A stretch of DNA of 64,000 nt from Dendrobium chrysotoxum (taxonomy: Eukaryota; Streptophyta; Magnoliopsida; Asparagales; Orchidaceae): positions 1,798,001 to 1,862,000 of the forward strand of contig CM034315.1 in the NCBI GenBank assembly GCA_019925795.1, read 5' to 3'. The translations under genes were made by a program, and so were the position numbers. How positions within the stretch are numbered: position 1 is the first letter of the stretch; every line of letters starts with the position of its first letter. Below, one piece after another: positions 23,366 through 35,544 of this stretch. A model generated the notes under the pieces. It ran no database searches, had not been told where the DNA came from, and saw only the letters and a list, made by a program, of their open reading frames with translations.

Positions 23366-24775
23366 CAACAATATCAATCCTTTGGCCCACTATGTGGGGT
23401 CAGTATATAAATCTTTTTTCTCTATTGTGTTCAATTAATAATCAAATTGTGATTTAAATCTAATTAAAAAAAATAATTTCTAATACATCTTAACCAAATC
23501 TTTTTAAGTCAACCTCAACTTTTTTTAACATAGGTCAAATCTAATACATCTACTCTCTTAATTGGGTCCTCGGAAGACTGATATTTTATGTGATCAAACC
23601 ATCAAAGGCCACTATCTATAATCTTATCTATCACTGATGCTACTCCAACCTTTTCACTTGTATACTTATCTCATATTATGTCTCTAAGAGTGAAGCCAAT
23701 CACTCACTTGAACATTCTCATCCCCGCAACACTTAATATAATTTTAGGGGTGTCAATTTCTGACACGACACGAAAACCCGACTCGAACCCGACCCGAAAA
23801 ATTCGGGTTCAGGTCAACCCGTTTGTTAAACTGGTCGAGTCCGGGTTGACCTGACAACCCGCAGGTCGACCCGTTTAACCCGGATCCCGCTGGAGCTGGA
23901 CCTAACCAGGTCGCCTGTACTCCCGGATCGCGGTCCCACGGACGACTCCGCCCACGCTCCGACGCTCGCGACTCGACTCCGGCGCTCCGCCCTTGCTCGC
24001 CGCCCGCACTCGCGATCCCACTCCGGACTTCGCCCTCGCCCTCGCTCCCAGACTCCGCCCTCGCCCTCGCTCGCAGACTTCACCCTCGCCCTCGCTCGCG
24101 ATCCTGCCCGCACTCGCGATCTCCGGGTCAGGTCGGGTCAACCCGACAACCCGCGCGGGTCGGGTATAGGTTGAAATGTCCGACCCGTTTGCAAAAATGG
24201 GTCGGGTTCAGGTTGACCCGTTTAGATCCGGGTCAATTCAAGTTCGACCCGAACCCGACCCGCCGACCCGAATTGACACCCCTACATAATTTTATGCTTC
24301 TCTTTTAATGGCTGACATTCTGTGTCATAAAAGTATTGTAGGTCTCACCCCCATCTTATATATTTTTATCTTAAGTTTTAAGGGTACTTTTTTGTCACAC
24401 ATGTATGATGCATTCACCAACTTCAACCATCCAACTTGAATTTTACTAATAATATGCTCATCCATTTCACTATCACTTCGAACAATAGACTTGAGATATC
24501 TAAAATGCGTACTCTTTTTAACAACTTGATAGCCCAAAGTAACAATCCCCCTATTAGATATATTACAACTAAAATTACTCTTTATGTATTCAATTTTAGA
24601 TCTTCTCAAACGAAAACTTTTAGACTTTAAGGTTGACCTCAATAATTCAAGTTTTCTTTCAACTTCCTCTCTAGTCTTATCAAAAGAAGAATATCACTAG
24701 CAAAAACACATACAAGAAGTTATATTCTCTTGCAACTGTCTAGTAAAAACATTCATGACTATAGCAAAAAGATAT
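23366..24775 (-). mobile_element. RTE-type LINE remnant, interrupted by a hAT MITE
   Basis: Minus-strand sequence co-linear with the other RTE copies here (31945-32660, 55165-55795, 60301-60570). The LINE 3' end is near 23370 and the decayed reverse-transcriptase palm near 24700. The frame at 24642-24325 encodes the post-palm region with RYLKSIVRSDSEMDEHI-type sequence. Many stops and frameshifts are present. A 540-bp MITE occupies 23745-24284. Confidence 0.75.
23745..24284. mobile_element. Non-autonomous hAT element (TAGGGGTGTCAATT ends), 540 bp
   Basis: Terminal repeats TAGGGGTGTCAATT and AATTGACACCCCTA are identical to those of the 5.1-kb hAT at 17872-22999. Flanks TATAATTT (23737-23744) and CATAATTT (24285-24292) match at 7 of 8. 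The subterminal parts are CGGGT/ACCCG-rich. The core is GC-rich with a ~30-bp repeated unit around 24020-24110 (CCCTCGCCCTCGCT). It has no coding function. The RTE copy at 55165-55795 shows the same site without the insertion. Confidence 0.88.
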
Positions 24776-25280
24776 AAGTTTAAAGCTGATTTTTGTATTT
24801 TAAGAAAATTAATATTATTATAAATTAGAGTGTTAAGTAAATAAATATTAAAATTTGATTATATATTATGCAAGTAAATTTCAAACAATTTTCTCTAAGT
24901 TGAGGTAATCTTTCTCGTTTTTGATCCGAATTGGAATAGTTAACCCATATTGACTATGGCAAGACAAATTCGAATCCGACCCACTAGCAACCCAAATGAT
25001 CCGAATCGGAATAGTTAACCCATATTGACTAAATTTTTCTAATGATTTATTAACTAATAATTCTAAGATATTTGATAAAAATAAAAATATTATAAACATA
25101 TGTAAAAAAAAAAAATTAAATGAATCATCTCTGGGTCCATCGGGAGTTCGGAGGTCAACCAAAACCCAAATGTTTTATCAAACGGGCAGGGAAACCAGAC
25201 CCAACCCGAAGGGTTTATTTCGGGCCCGGTGTTCCCTGAGCGTGTGAGGGCGTTTTACGGCAAGAGGCGCGAGATTTGCA
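24776..25280. promoter_or_regulatory. Region upstream of the carboxypeptidase gene
   Basis: Presumed promoter and 5' leader of the plus-strand gene starting at 25281. A ~30-bp direct repeat (ATCCGAATNGGAATAGTTAA) occurs near 24921 and 24998. The last 130 bases are GC-richer, as in many plant promoters. No TATA box could be fixed. Confidence 0.4.
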
Positions 25281-26416
25281 ATGGAGCTCTTCAAGCTCCC
25301 TCTCCTAGTGATCTCTCTCGTCGCTTTCTTATCCGCTCCAATTGCCGCTCTCGAAAGAGGAGGCAAACGGGAATCGAAGTCTTCAGGTAACTAGTTCCAC
25401 ATCGATCCACTCGATTCTTCGATGATCCGACACATTTCGTAGTCACCTCCATTTCCGGGGCAGTATCAATTACACGTTATTCGCCGTTTTAATATTTGAA
25501 TCTAATTCGCAGCGCCGCTAACATAGTTATTGAATTATTGTTGGGGTTTGTTAGTTTTCTGTGATTTAGTTTTGAATCCAAACCTAAAAGGTCGAAGGGG
25601 GTATGCGGAATGGAAAGATTAAAAATATACTAATTCTGGATGCTGATTTATCGTCTTTACTCCATAACTTTTCGGCACATATAATCAGAACAAATTGTCT
25701 GTCTTGTTTCAGTATTTCGACTTTTCTAATACTCAGTCCTGTTAAAATGTTTTCTCAGACAGATTAGTAGATGTAATGAACACGTTGGAGAGTGTACGCC
25801 TGAAAGCGTGAGCGAGATACCAACTACGTGCAAAAATTAGAATATAAGAGCAGTGCATAACAACAAACGGGACTTTACCTGTAGAATGTGATTGAGAAGA
25901 TCCTGATTTGATGGTTAAGAGAGAGTTAAAGACTGAAGAAGTTTCTAGTTGCACTCAAATTGCAGAGCATAGTGGAAGTTTTAAATAAGGAAACTGTAGA
26001 ATATGATTTGAATTTTTTGTCAACTCATATTTGCCAGTCAGTTCGAGCGTGTGCCTCTGGTTATGTGAAGGAAGAGTAGAAGAGATTATATGTGACTATT
26101 ATATACTTGCTCTTCTATTTGAATTTTGTTCTACTTGTTTCTGCATTTGATCTGTATCTACATAAATTAGTTGCATTCATAGCATGCATTATTTTTTAGA
26201 TGCCACCCCAAGATTTATTGGTCGCAGAATTTCCTTGTTCTTACTTTACTTGATACGAGTTATTTTGATTTATTTTTTTGGTATTCCCTTTTTCTCCCTA
26301 TTTTAGGCCCCTTGGAAATGGATAGTACCATATTCAGCCGGCATTTACTCAAGGACTCGCAACCTCAAAAAGTGTATGTTTTTCATGGGATTAGTGTCTC
26401 TTGTGATTGATGTGTT

Positions 26417-26467
<51 letters not shown>

Positions 26468-27155
26468 CTTTCTCTTTTAAACAATTGGAAACAGTACATT
26501 TCTAGTGGTTTGATCTCAAGGTTTTTTATGTGCGTCATAGGGAATCTCTTTCTCATGGATACATGAGTAATGCTGCACTTGAAGAGGCTATCTCAGAAAT
26601 TGGTCAAAGATGCGGTCATATCTCCAATATTTATAGGTATATTTACTTTTCGTTGATGGTTATTTATCTTTTCATTTTATATTCTTTATTTGGTTGAAAC
26701 TTGATTGGGTGCTAGAACATCTAGTTTCTTCCACGTGAAGGCACACCATTTCTTTAAGGAGCACGGTTCTTTAGCAATCTATTGTTTGGCTAGATATTGG
26801 ATCAGTTTGCATGAGCTTTATATGGTTTTTTAATAATTCATGATTCACATCCCACAAAATTCTGAATTGCAACAGACTGTTCTTCTTGAATTCATCTAAT
26901 TGAACTGACATTGTTTTGTTCTCCCTTTGAGTGGTTCTTGAACTGCTGTAACAGCATCGGGAAGAGTGTGAAGGGATTTCCTCTGGTAAAAATTTCAATA
27001 TGCATACGGATGAATAAAGCTGATATCCTTCAATGTTATAAATTTTAGATCTCTTCTTGGTAAATTATTAACTTATATCCCACGACAATCTCTTGCAGTT
27101 GGTAATAGAAATATCTGACAAGCCTGGCCAGGAAGAAGCTGAGCCTGCATTCAAA
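25281..27155 (+). CDS. SOL1: SOL1-like M14 carboxypeptidase, exons 1-5 (5' part)
   Basis: Exons: 25281-25386, 26307-26373, 26541-26636, 26955-26985, 27099-27155, all with GT-AG introns. Cumulative phases (1, 2, 2, 0, 0) keep one frame. The protein starts with a hydrophobic signal peptide (MELFKLPLLVISLVAFLSA), so it enters the secretory pathway. Residues 75-119 show the beginning of the carboxypeptidase D-type domain (HGYMSN, RCGHIS, SIGKSVKGFPL, VIEISDKPG, EAEPAFK). In Arabidopsis SOL1 removes C-terminal Arg/Lys from CLE peptide precursors; the same role here is inferred. Exon 5 begins with Leu where I recall a Trp in relatives. The rest of the gene follows a 26.8-kb intron (see 53919-56864). 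The start is the first Met before a clear signal peptide. Confidence 0.88.
26420..26464. repeat. (TC)n microsatellite in intron 2
   Basis: About 22 TC dinucleotides lie upstream of the exon 3 acceptor and could act as an extended polypyrimidine tract. Confidence 0.93.
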
Positions 27156-27999
27156 GTTAGTGATTTATGGTTGACTCCTTTCCTATAATTATCAGTAAAT
27201 TTGTCTATGTTTTGTTATGTCCCGAAACTGTCATAAAAGCAATATTGATTTCTAATTTTTGACTGAAGTGCTTGCTTGCTCATACTCATCCTTTTTGCTG
27301 ATTATCTAGTAATCACGTTATATCTTAACATGCATCTTTTGCATATTTATGTGGAAGTAATAAATTGAGTTTTTACATGTATTCCAAGTCCTTTAATGAA
27401 CTTGTTGGGCTTGGTTGCAACGATTAGGTTACTGCAATGTCAATATAGAGATCTTGAATAAGAAACAATTTTTATGCTAAGATGAGGTAAATTGCATATA
27501 CCAGGCAGCCCAAGGCCATCTGGCTTGCGGGAGTCTCATGCATTGGGAATGCCCCATTGCATTTAAAGTTTTTCTAACATTAAATAGACACACAGAAAGC
27601 ATGCCATTATTTTAGTGGTTCTTTTGATACACATGCTAATGAAATATTTGTTAGCATAAATAATATATTGCCATCACAAAGGAATTAATGTCGTTTTAAT
27701 TCTACTAAAATTTGGTCAAACGAAGCACCAAAAAGATGGATGCAATTAGTACGTGTGAACAAGAAAACATTTCAATATAATAAAGTTTTCATTCTTAATT
27801 TGAAAGACAAATACATAGCTTGTATGTCTTTTGGAGAATCCGATTTTAAAATATTTTATACTAGCTAATATAAAGACTGATCTAAGAAGAAATTAAGTAT
27901 ACTTATCTGCACCGAAGCAAAAAACACATCTACAGCTGTACAACTATAATAATAACCTTCCTTTTTTGAATAGATACAATCCGATTTTAAATCCAGAAT

Positions 28000-30900
28000 T
28001 CCTTTTCTAATAATTAACCATGATTTCCTTTATATGAATCCATGGGATTTTGATTTTCCTTGTATGAATTTGTATCATCTTGATTTTTTTCCTTGACATG
28101 AATCGGTGGCATCTTGATTTCCTTCTTTGAAATGAATTTGTGGGTTCTTGCACTCCACATCAAGCTGATGAATATATGTTTTTCATTCTTAGCTTGGATA
28201 CAATTGTTTGAAGCATCATGCATTTTAATTCCCTGGTAACCACATCTACATGCTACTGATTAGTAGACACATAGGGTGTGCAAATCAAGCCATTGACTAT
28301 CTTTCTTTAATGAAGAGTTGGTCAACCTCTATATGATTTGTTTAATCATGCTGCAACGAATTATGAGCTATGCTAATTTGGGACATATTGTTGCAATAAA
28401 GTCTAATCAACCTTCTAACTAAATCTTTAAATCCTCTAAAATGATTTTCAGCCACAGTAGCTCCTAAACACCCTAAGCCATTAAATGAGATTGCGCTCAA
28501 ACAGCTGATCTTGCCAGCACATTTTACCTCTTAGTTTTCCATGTTATAAATTTCCCACCGAAAAAAGTGCTGTAACCAAAATTAATTTTCTATTCATAGT
28601 AAATTTGACATAATTAACTTTTATATATGCTTAAAGTATTAGATTTATGCTTATTTTGAACAACATTCCATGCTGTTCCTTTCAGGTACTACATTACTTA
28701 ATTTGCAGTTTACATGTGTATTTCCTTTGGGATGTATATAAACTGGTTGATCACAGTAGCAACATTAACCATATATGTCTTATTCGGGAGATATGAATGA
28801 GCCTTCCCATCATTCATTGAGTCATCTCTCTGTCCACTAAAACATTCTTCTTAGCTTCTCCAAATATGTTATTAGGATCTACTGGTGTAATTGTTGGTTT
28901 ATATGTTAAATCTTCTTATTTCTTTTAGGAGGTTAGTTACATTTTTGTTGAGAGATGAAGATTCCGTTCTTCGAGCGTTTGAATTCAATTCTTTGGAAGT
29001 ACTTTAATCTTCGCACGTTAAACTTAAATTGCCTCAAAATTTGTTTTCCCTTACTATTTTAGTTACATTTATTTGGTTGGCATACATTAGAAGGATCACG
29101 ACTCCCCCTAAATCTGAGTGCTTGATGAATAATGAATGAACTCATTGAATTTTTTTTTCTTTTTTTATCCCAGGGCTACTATCACCTTTGCAACTCTTTC
29201 AAACATGTCCTTGGAGATTGCTTGAACCATACAAGACTTTTTCATCTTATATACTTGATTAGTAGGGAGATTTTTTTCCAAATCTTCATAGGATTTTCAT
29301 ATAAATATCTTCTTTAAGGTCTCCATGTAGAAATCGGTTTTGGCATCAAATTGCTATAATTCCCATCCATAAATAGTTGCCAGATAGTGCTAGTCATAGT
29401 TTTCATCATGGAAACCATAGCAAATGTCTCTTGATAAGTTACATTATATGCTTGAGCAGATCTTTTAGCTACTAATTTTACTCTGTATCTCTCCATTGAT
29501 CAATATGCTTGGTATTTCATAATATAAATCCATTTGCGCATCGCAATAGTCTTTTTCACGCGGGTGACTTTTTTATCTTTTTTCTAAGGCTTTTGTCTCT
29601 GCATTCATAGTTTTTTTTTTTTTTTTTTTTTTCAAATTCATTAGATAAAACGTTAGATAATATGGTAGGAATGTGAGTTCTATTTGTGCTTATAAGGAAA
29701 CTCCTATGAAGATGGTATGATCTTGGCTTTGTTTATAGATCCAACTTCATTCATGATTTTTATAAATTTGTCAACCATGCTCTCATAGATTGTTTAAGGT
29801 CATATAAATTTTTTTTTTTAATTTGCACATTTTGTTCTTTGTGAAAGAACTATTAAATCCAGGTGGTGTATCCATAATTCTATATAGACTTCTTTTCGAA
29901 CATCCTCATGTAATTTTTTTTCTTACATCATATATTCGCATTGGACCATCCATGATTGGTCGTAAGATAAATCAAGATGTGTGTTGTATTTATTTTTGCA
30001 ACAACGAAGTTTTTTGGTAGTCAATTTTATAAAATTGAGCATATCTTTTCGCCACCAGTCTTACTTTATATAATTTCAGGCTTCCATCAACTCTAGATTT
30101 TACAGAAAATCAATTTTCATTATACTATTTTTTCTCTTTTGATAGTTCAACAATATCCCAAGTGATTTTCTTAGGGCATTCATCTCCTCTCATGATATCA
30201 TTCAAATTCTTGTTTTCAAGTGTCTCAAATAGAGTTTGTGTTATTGTGATGAAATTAGAGTTAATATTTGTAAGGAATACTTTTTGGGTAGGATAAAAAT
30301 TTGAAAAGATGTGTACTGGGAGTGGATACAAAGGAGAATGCATAGTCATGGGTTGATCATTGCTACTTAATAACAACTTTGAGTCTTAAGCTTGTTGAAG
30401 ATTTTTCTGGGTTTATTTCTAATTGTGTAGACATGAAAGGGTGTAATGTTTGAGTTTTTTGGGGCTTATTTATAGGAATGTCAATATGAAATATAGGTGT
30501 TTGATTAAAATTATCTTCCAGTTGAAATTTCTCCTCCAAAAAAAGAGTTTGATTGAAAAAATTTTGTTTCTCATAAAATATGATATTTTTTGAAATAAAG
30601 GTTTTTTTGTGGTAGAATGATAATACTTATACACTTTTTGAGTGGGAGAATACCCAATAAAGACATGTTTGTGGGCTCTAGGATCAAATTTATCCATATA
30701 TTGTTTGTGGATGAGGACATAAACAATGCGCCTAAAGATTATCGGAGGAATTTTTAAAGGAAGTTATTTGTGGGGAAGACTTCATCTTGATAATTTAGAC
30801 GACTTTTGAAGCTAATCACTCTTGAGGGTTTTCTCTTGATTAAATATGTGACATTTAAGACAATTTCTTTCTAATATCTTTTTGGCATTTAATTTTGGAA

Positions 30901-33215
30901 GAAATTTTTTTGATGATTTCAAGATGGCAAATTATTATTTTCTACCACTTTATTTTATTGGGAAATGTTAAGACTGGAGGATTGATGGATTATTTATTCT
31001 TTCAGGAAGAAAGATAATAATGCATGATTAAATTAATCACTAGCATTTTCAATCCAAAGCATCTTGATATTAGCATGGATTTTGTTTTTATATCATAGCA
31101 GTAAAAAAGAGGAGAATGATGTTGACATGATATTTTTGCTTGATAAGATATATCATCTAAATATTGTCATTAATGAAGGTAACAAATCTTGTAGCTCTAA
31201 AATATTGGGGATTTTGGAATATCTCAAAATATTAGAATGAATAGTTAGAAAATGAGTAATGGATCTAGAATCACTTTTAGGATAAATTGTAGGGTTTTGA
31301 AAGAAGGATGCCCTGTACAATAATAATGTTCCCAAATAGCTTCTTTATTGAGGGTGTAAATGAAGAAACATGACGAGTGATTTTTGTCTTCAAGAAGATG
31401 TCGCACATCATTTTCTCTAGTTTATCTAATCATTTTCCCTGTCATGAGGTCTTGAAATAGACAATGATTAGTAAAAAAATTATTTTGTAGTTGTGATCTT
31501 TAATTATCTTATAAATTGATAGAAAATTTACTATAAAGTGACGAGCTTGCATTACATTATTGAGGGTAAATATAAGAGGAAATTGAAATATTTTTTTAAC
31601 CTGCTATAGTTGTTAGAGAATCATCTGTCACTTTTATTTTTATATTGCTTGGGTAGGATTTGTAGGTTTAAAAAGAGGTTGACAAGGTTGTTAATATTAT
31701 AAGTGGCCCCTGAATATAAGATTCAGGTGCAAGGGGAATTATTTATGGCTCTGAAAACATAAGAGTTAGAAGTCATACTATTTTGAGATAAAATACATGT
31801 CCCAGATAATTTTTTTGTAGAGTTGAGGAAATTATTGAGTTTGTCAATTTCATTTGGATTGAGCCATTCTAATTTAGCAATACAGGCCCGCCTTTTTTGA
31901 TGACATTCTTTATTTCCATCATAGCCTAAGAATTTTTATGTAGTTTTCAATGTTTTTCTTTTGAGTAGATCTAAAACTGAATACATTGAATATAAATTTA
32001 ATAGTAATAGATCTAGTGGGGGATTGTGACTTTTGGTGATCAAGTCATTAAAAAGAGTACACGCTTTAGATATCTTTAGGTCTATTTTTTCAAAGTGATG
32101 GTGAAATAGATAAGGATATTATTAATAGAATTCAAGTTGGATGGTTGAAGTGGAGGGATGCTTCGGACCTGTTGTGTGATAGAAAAGTACCTCTCAAATT
32201 TAAGGAAAAATTCTATAAGATGGTAGTGAGACCTGCAATGCTTTATGGCATAGAATGTTGGCCATTGAAAGGGAAGCATGAAGTTAAGTGTTCCTGAGAT
32301 GAGAATGCTCAAGTGGATGAGTGGCTTTACTCTTAGAGATAGAATGCGAAGCAAGTATATACGTGAAAAGGTTGGAGTAGCTCAAGTGGCAGATAAGATC
32401 GGATGAGTCATATTAGATGATTTGGTCACATAAAACATCAGCCTTCTGATGACCCGGTTAGGAGAGTAGATGTTTTAGATCTAGCTTATATTAAGAAATG
32501 TAGAGATAAACCTAAAAAGACTTGGTTAGAAAGCATTAGAAATGATATTTTCTCGTTGGATTTAAATGAGAGTTTGACTCTTAATATGATGCAATGGAGA
32601 AAAATGATTCATATAGCCGACCCTACCTAGTTGGATAACGGCTTGATGTTGTTGTTTTAGTATTTTTCTTTGATCTTTTCTTTTTTGGAGTAATTACTTC
32701 ATAGATTGCATTTGAAAGAAGGCTTTTGTTCTTCCTTCGATGAAGAGTTTGTAGCAGTAAATCCCTTACCTTGGGATTTGGTGGTTATCATAGCAAATAT
32801 TTTGGAGATCGGAGCATCAAACATTATCATTCTTCTTCCTTCTTCGGATCTTATGAGAGAAAAATGTCATGTAGTGACGTTAGGTTTTCTCTGCTTGAGA
32901 TTTGGACACGAACTTTGTTGAAGTCATTGTTGAGTCCTGCAAGGAACTCAAACTCCCTTTCTCTTTTTGCATGTTGCTTGAGAATTGTCCTATCATCACT
33001 GCATGTTATCTTGCTAACTTGGTAATAATTCAATTCAAGCCAATAAACATTTATTGCATTAAAATATGCAATAACAAGAAGATTGCCTTGCTTAGTTGTT
33101 GAAATTTTAGTTTTGATATCATAGATGAGGGCAACATCATTCACTTTTGAGTACGCTTGTTTGAAAAGTGTCCTTTTTTGTGGTAGAGAGGAAAATATAC
33201 GATTTCAGGCATCAT
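28000..33215 (-). mobile_element. Decayed Ty1/copia retrotransposon
   Basis: Minus-strand fragments occur in copia order. They are gag (33144-32851, EFLAGLNNDFNKVR), knuckle and protease remnants (about 31900-31690, with a degenerate SGAT), integrase GHPSF (about 31320), the pre-RT DKFDPRAHK...FIGYS block (30697-30560), reverse transcriptase start (29496-29380, RLVAK...YQETFA) and RNase H (about 28480-28240, HNSLQHD, HIEVDQLFIKE). Many stops and shifts separate them. An RTE LINE (31945-32660) sits inside, and the LTR element at 33221 lies near its 5' side; further copia sequence may continue after 37610. LTRs were not identified. Confidence 0.75.
31945..32660 (+). mobile_element. RTE-type LINE 3' fragment
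   Basis: Plus-strand frames encode the LINE post-reverse-transcriptase region (DGEIDKDI, VGWLKW, KVPLKFKEKFYKMVVRPAMLYG, MLKWMSG, RWFGHIKH, KKTWLESIRNDI, ADPT), broken by several shifts and stops. The 3' end has a short TTGTTGTT tail typical of plant RTE elements. It is 5' truncated and inserted in the copia element. Confidence 0.75.
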
Positions 33216-33220
33216 GTTAT

Positions 33221-33557
33221 TGTTAAAATCTTAGCCGTCCCTTGACACTTGATCCCACGACTAGGATGGGAATCTGTGGGAGGTTCACATGTATTATGTT
33301 AATCTCTGTTAAATCCCAGCCGTCCCTTGACACTTGATCCCATGGCCAAGATGGGAATTCGTGGGAGGCTCACCTGGATCAGGCCGATCTCCTTCCATAT
33401 TTGGGTGGCTGATTTAGGAAGGATTATATTAAGGCAATCATGCATGATTCTATAATTATTTATTTCTTTATTAAGATATCATGTATAGATCTATAAATAG
33501 GGATAGTTTTGTCTAATAAAATTAAACATCTCCCTCTCCAATTCTCTTAATTTAACA
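33221..33557 (+). repeat. 5' LTR of the gene-capturing element
   Basis: Contains two ~85-bp internal tandem copies (GCCGTCCCTTGACACTTGAT at 33234 and 33319). The TATA box CTATAAATAGGG is at about 33491-33502. The downstream part begins the transcript. Confidence 0.85.
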
Positions 33558-33570
33558 TGATATCAGAGCC
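33558..33570 (+). other. Primer-binding site of the gene-capturing element
   Basis: TGATATCAGAGCC abuts the 5' LTR and resembles the TGGTATCAGAGC initiator-tRNA-Met site, with one difference at the third base. Confidence 0.7.
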
Positions 33571-33722
33571 TTCATTGCCTTGGCCGGAATTCAGAGTTTT
33601 TTTTTATTGCCAGACTTTTTGAAGGGAAGGCCAGCCTTCCCTTCAGAAACGAAAGGCAGCTTATTCTGGCTTGCTCGTTCCCGCGTACGTCCAACTGAGA
33701 GGGGGAGAGTGTCTCATCCCGT

Positions 33723-34466
33723 TAGGGGTGTCAAAAATTGACACGACCCGAAACCCGACACGGAAAAATCCGGGTTCGGGTCAACCCGTTTGTGAAACGG
33801 GTTGGGTTCGGGTTCGGAATTTCGACCCGTTTAAAAAACGGATCGGGTTCGGGTTGACCCGGAAACCCGCGGGTCAACCCGAATTGACCCGATTAGCTGT
33901 GTCTGTGTCAAGTCGCGGGTCGCGTCGCGTCACTTCCATGACCCGCAATGCTGCACAGCTGCACTGCTGCTCGCCTGCTCTTCGCGACTCCGCCAGTCCG
34001 CCTGTCTGCCAGGCGCCAGCCCCGCTCTCCAGTGTCCCACAGTCCCGGCATCCTGCCGCAGTCCGCGCGGTAGTGCCGCTCTAGCGCTCTCTGCGAGTCC
34101 GGTGGTCCGGCCAATCCCGCAGTCCGCGGCTCCGCGACTCCGCCTGTCCGCCAGCCCCGCTCTCCGGCGTCCCGCAGGCCGCAGTCTGCGCGTTAGTGCC
34201 GCTCTCCGCGAGTCCGGCCAGTCCCGCAGTCCGCGGCTCCGCGCGGTTCGCCCCAAGCCCCCAGGCCCGCAGTGCGCGCGGTTGCCTGGGAAGAAATCGG
34301 CGGGTCGGGTTGTGTCGGGTCAACCCGGCAACCCGTGCGGGTCGGGTTCGGGTTCAATTTTTTGACCCGTTTAGCTAAACGGGTCAGGTTCGGGTTGACC
34401 CGTTTACATCCGGGTCAAGTCGGGTTCGACCCGAACCCGACCCGTTGACCCGAATTGACACCCCTA
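33723..34466. mobile_element. Non-autonomous hAT element (TAGGGGTGTCAA ends), 744 bp
   Basis: Begins TAGGGGTGTCAAAAATT and ends AATTGACACCCCTA, with perfect 8-bp duplications CATCCCGT (33715-33722, 34467-34474). The CGGGT/ACCCG-rich subterminal regions match the autonomous hAT at 17872. The core is GC-rich with repeated AGTCCGCGGCTCCGCG and CCAGCCCCGCTCTCC blocks of ~120 bp. Long frames here come from GC bias. Confidence 0.92.
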
Positions 34467-34474
34467 CATCCCGT

Positions 34475-34982
34475 AGTCTCTTCGTTTGATCGAGAGAGAC
34501 GAACGTCTAGTGCCTCTCGTTTGGAGGAGTCGAGCGAGAACCCCATGGTCTCTGCGTTCGATCGAGAGAGACGAACGTCTCGTAAACCCCTCTCGTATGC
34601 ATGTGACCGAACGAGACGAGAGAGGCGTGCAGCTAGACGATTATGCTCCTGTGCTTGGGAGCTGATTGAGAGGGATTGTGCTCAATGCTGCATGTGATTA
34701 AGGGCGAGCTGGTTCTTGCGTTCTGCTTTCTACTCACGTACGTCCAGAGCAGCCGAGCAAGTGAGAGGGCTTCCCCATTCGGTCTTCTGCATGCAGTTAG
34801 AGAAGGCACATGAGACCCCTCTCATGCGTGCCTGCCTGGGGGCCAAACTAAGTGAAGAAGAGGATCAAGAGAGGGAGCGAGCAGGAATAGCGTGCGTGTG
34901 TGCCTAAGCAGGGATGACCGACCCTCGTGCGTGTGCTTGAGTCGAACCGAGCAAGGAACAAGCGGATGAAGAGCTATTGTTC
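34475..34982 (+). other. Interior of the gene-capturing element, unidentified
   Basis: Contains repeated GATCGAGAGAGACGAACGTCT words (34488 and 34559) and GTACGTCCAGAGC-like words that recur near 33685 and 35812. No protein family is recognised. Confidence 0.4.
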
Positions 34983-35247
34983 ATGTCATCAAGTCCTCCA
35001 CTTGAAGAGCCCCTCATTGCCCCAAATCCCGACTGCTTCTGCATGTTCACGATCCGCTACCCTCAGATCTGGGAGATGTACAAGAAAGCTGAAGCCTCCT
35101 TCTGGATATCAAAAGAAGTCAACCTCTCTCAAGATCTCCACCATTGGGATCAATCCCTCAAATCGGACGAACACCACTTCGTAACCCACATTCTTGCCTT
35201 CTTCACTATCGCTGATAGAATTGTTATTGAGAATCTTGCTGGTCGGA
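34983..35247 (+). pseudogene. Captured fragment of ribonucleotide reductase small subunit (R2), N-terminal ~88 codons
   Basis: The frame starts with its own Met (MSSSPPLEEPLIAPNPD) and runs through FCMFTIRYPQIWEMYKKAEA, SFWISKEVNLSQDL, HHWDQSL and HILAFFTIADRIVIENLAGR. These are the N-terminal helices of class I ribonucleotide reductase R2, which supplies deoxyribonucleotides for DNA synthesis. The family's FW-x-AEE-V segment is altered (ISKEV), so the metal-ligand Glu area has diverged, and the fragment covers only about a quarter of R2. It passes directly, in the same frame, into an aspartyl-tRNA synthetase segment. Capture from mRNA or from an intronless gene is inferred. It is not a functional reductase. 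Confidence 0.88.
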
Positions 35248-35249
35248 TT

Positions 35250-35465
35250 TGAACTGAAGTCAGTTTGTTGGATTTGAAGCTCGTTGATGGAACAGTCCTG
35301 ATATGTGGAGTTGCCCAGACGATGCGTGCGGTGGGGAAGACGATCGCTCTTTTGGTGGTAAGACAGTTCACTGCTACGGTCCAGTGCGTGCTTACGGTGA
35401 CTGAAGAGTTGGTGAGCATGCAAATGGTGCAGTATGCTACTTCCCTAAGTAGAGAGTCAATCATG
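35250..35465 (+). pseudogene. Captured fragment of cytosolic aspartyl-tRNA synthetase (anticodon-binding OB fold)
   Basis: In the same frame as the R2 piece, after a single TGA at 35250-35252, the sequence reads TEVSLLDLKLVDGTVLI, then RAVGKTIALLVVRQ, TVQCVL and MVQYATSLSRESIMDIKG. This is the N-terminal OB-fold region of eukaryotic cytosolic AspRS, which charges tRNA-Asp. AspRS relatives have Trp just before TEVS, so the TGA is probably a TGG-to-TGA change. The junction lies at the shared Gly-Arg codons. The catalytic class II domain is absent. The frame ends at TAG by 35495 after a few unrelated codons. Confidence 0.85.
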
Positions 35466-35544
35466 GATATCAAGGGAAGGCTACAAAGAGAGTAGAAGCA
35501 CTTTATCCTACCCTGAAGGAGCTAGCGCTTGTTGGTTCTCCATG

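Noticed and set aside
23826..24141. Arg/Glu-rich frames of 79-95 codons
   Set aside because: Inside the 540-bp hAT MITE; CCCTCG repeats create them.
33671..34365. Long GC-rich frames on both strands
   Set aside because: They lie inside a hAT MITE and change frame with its repeats; composition explains them.
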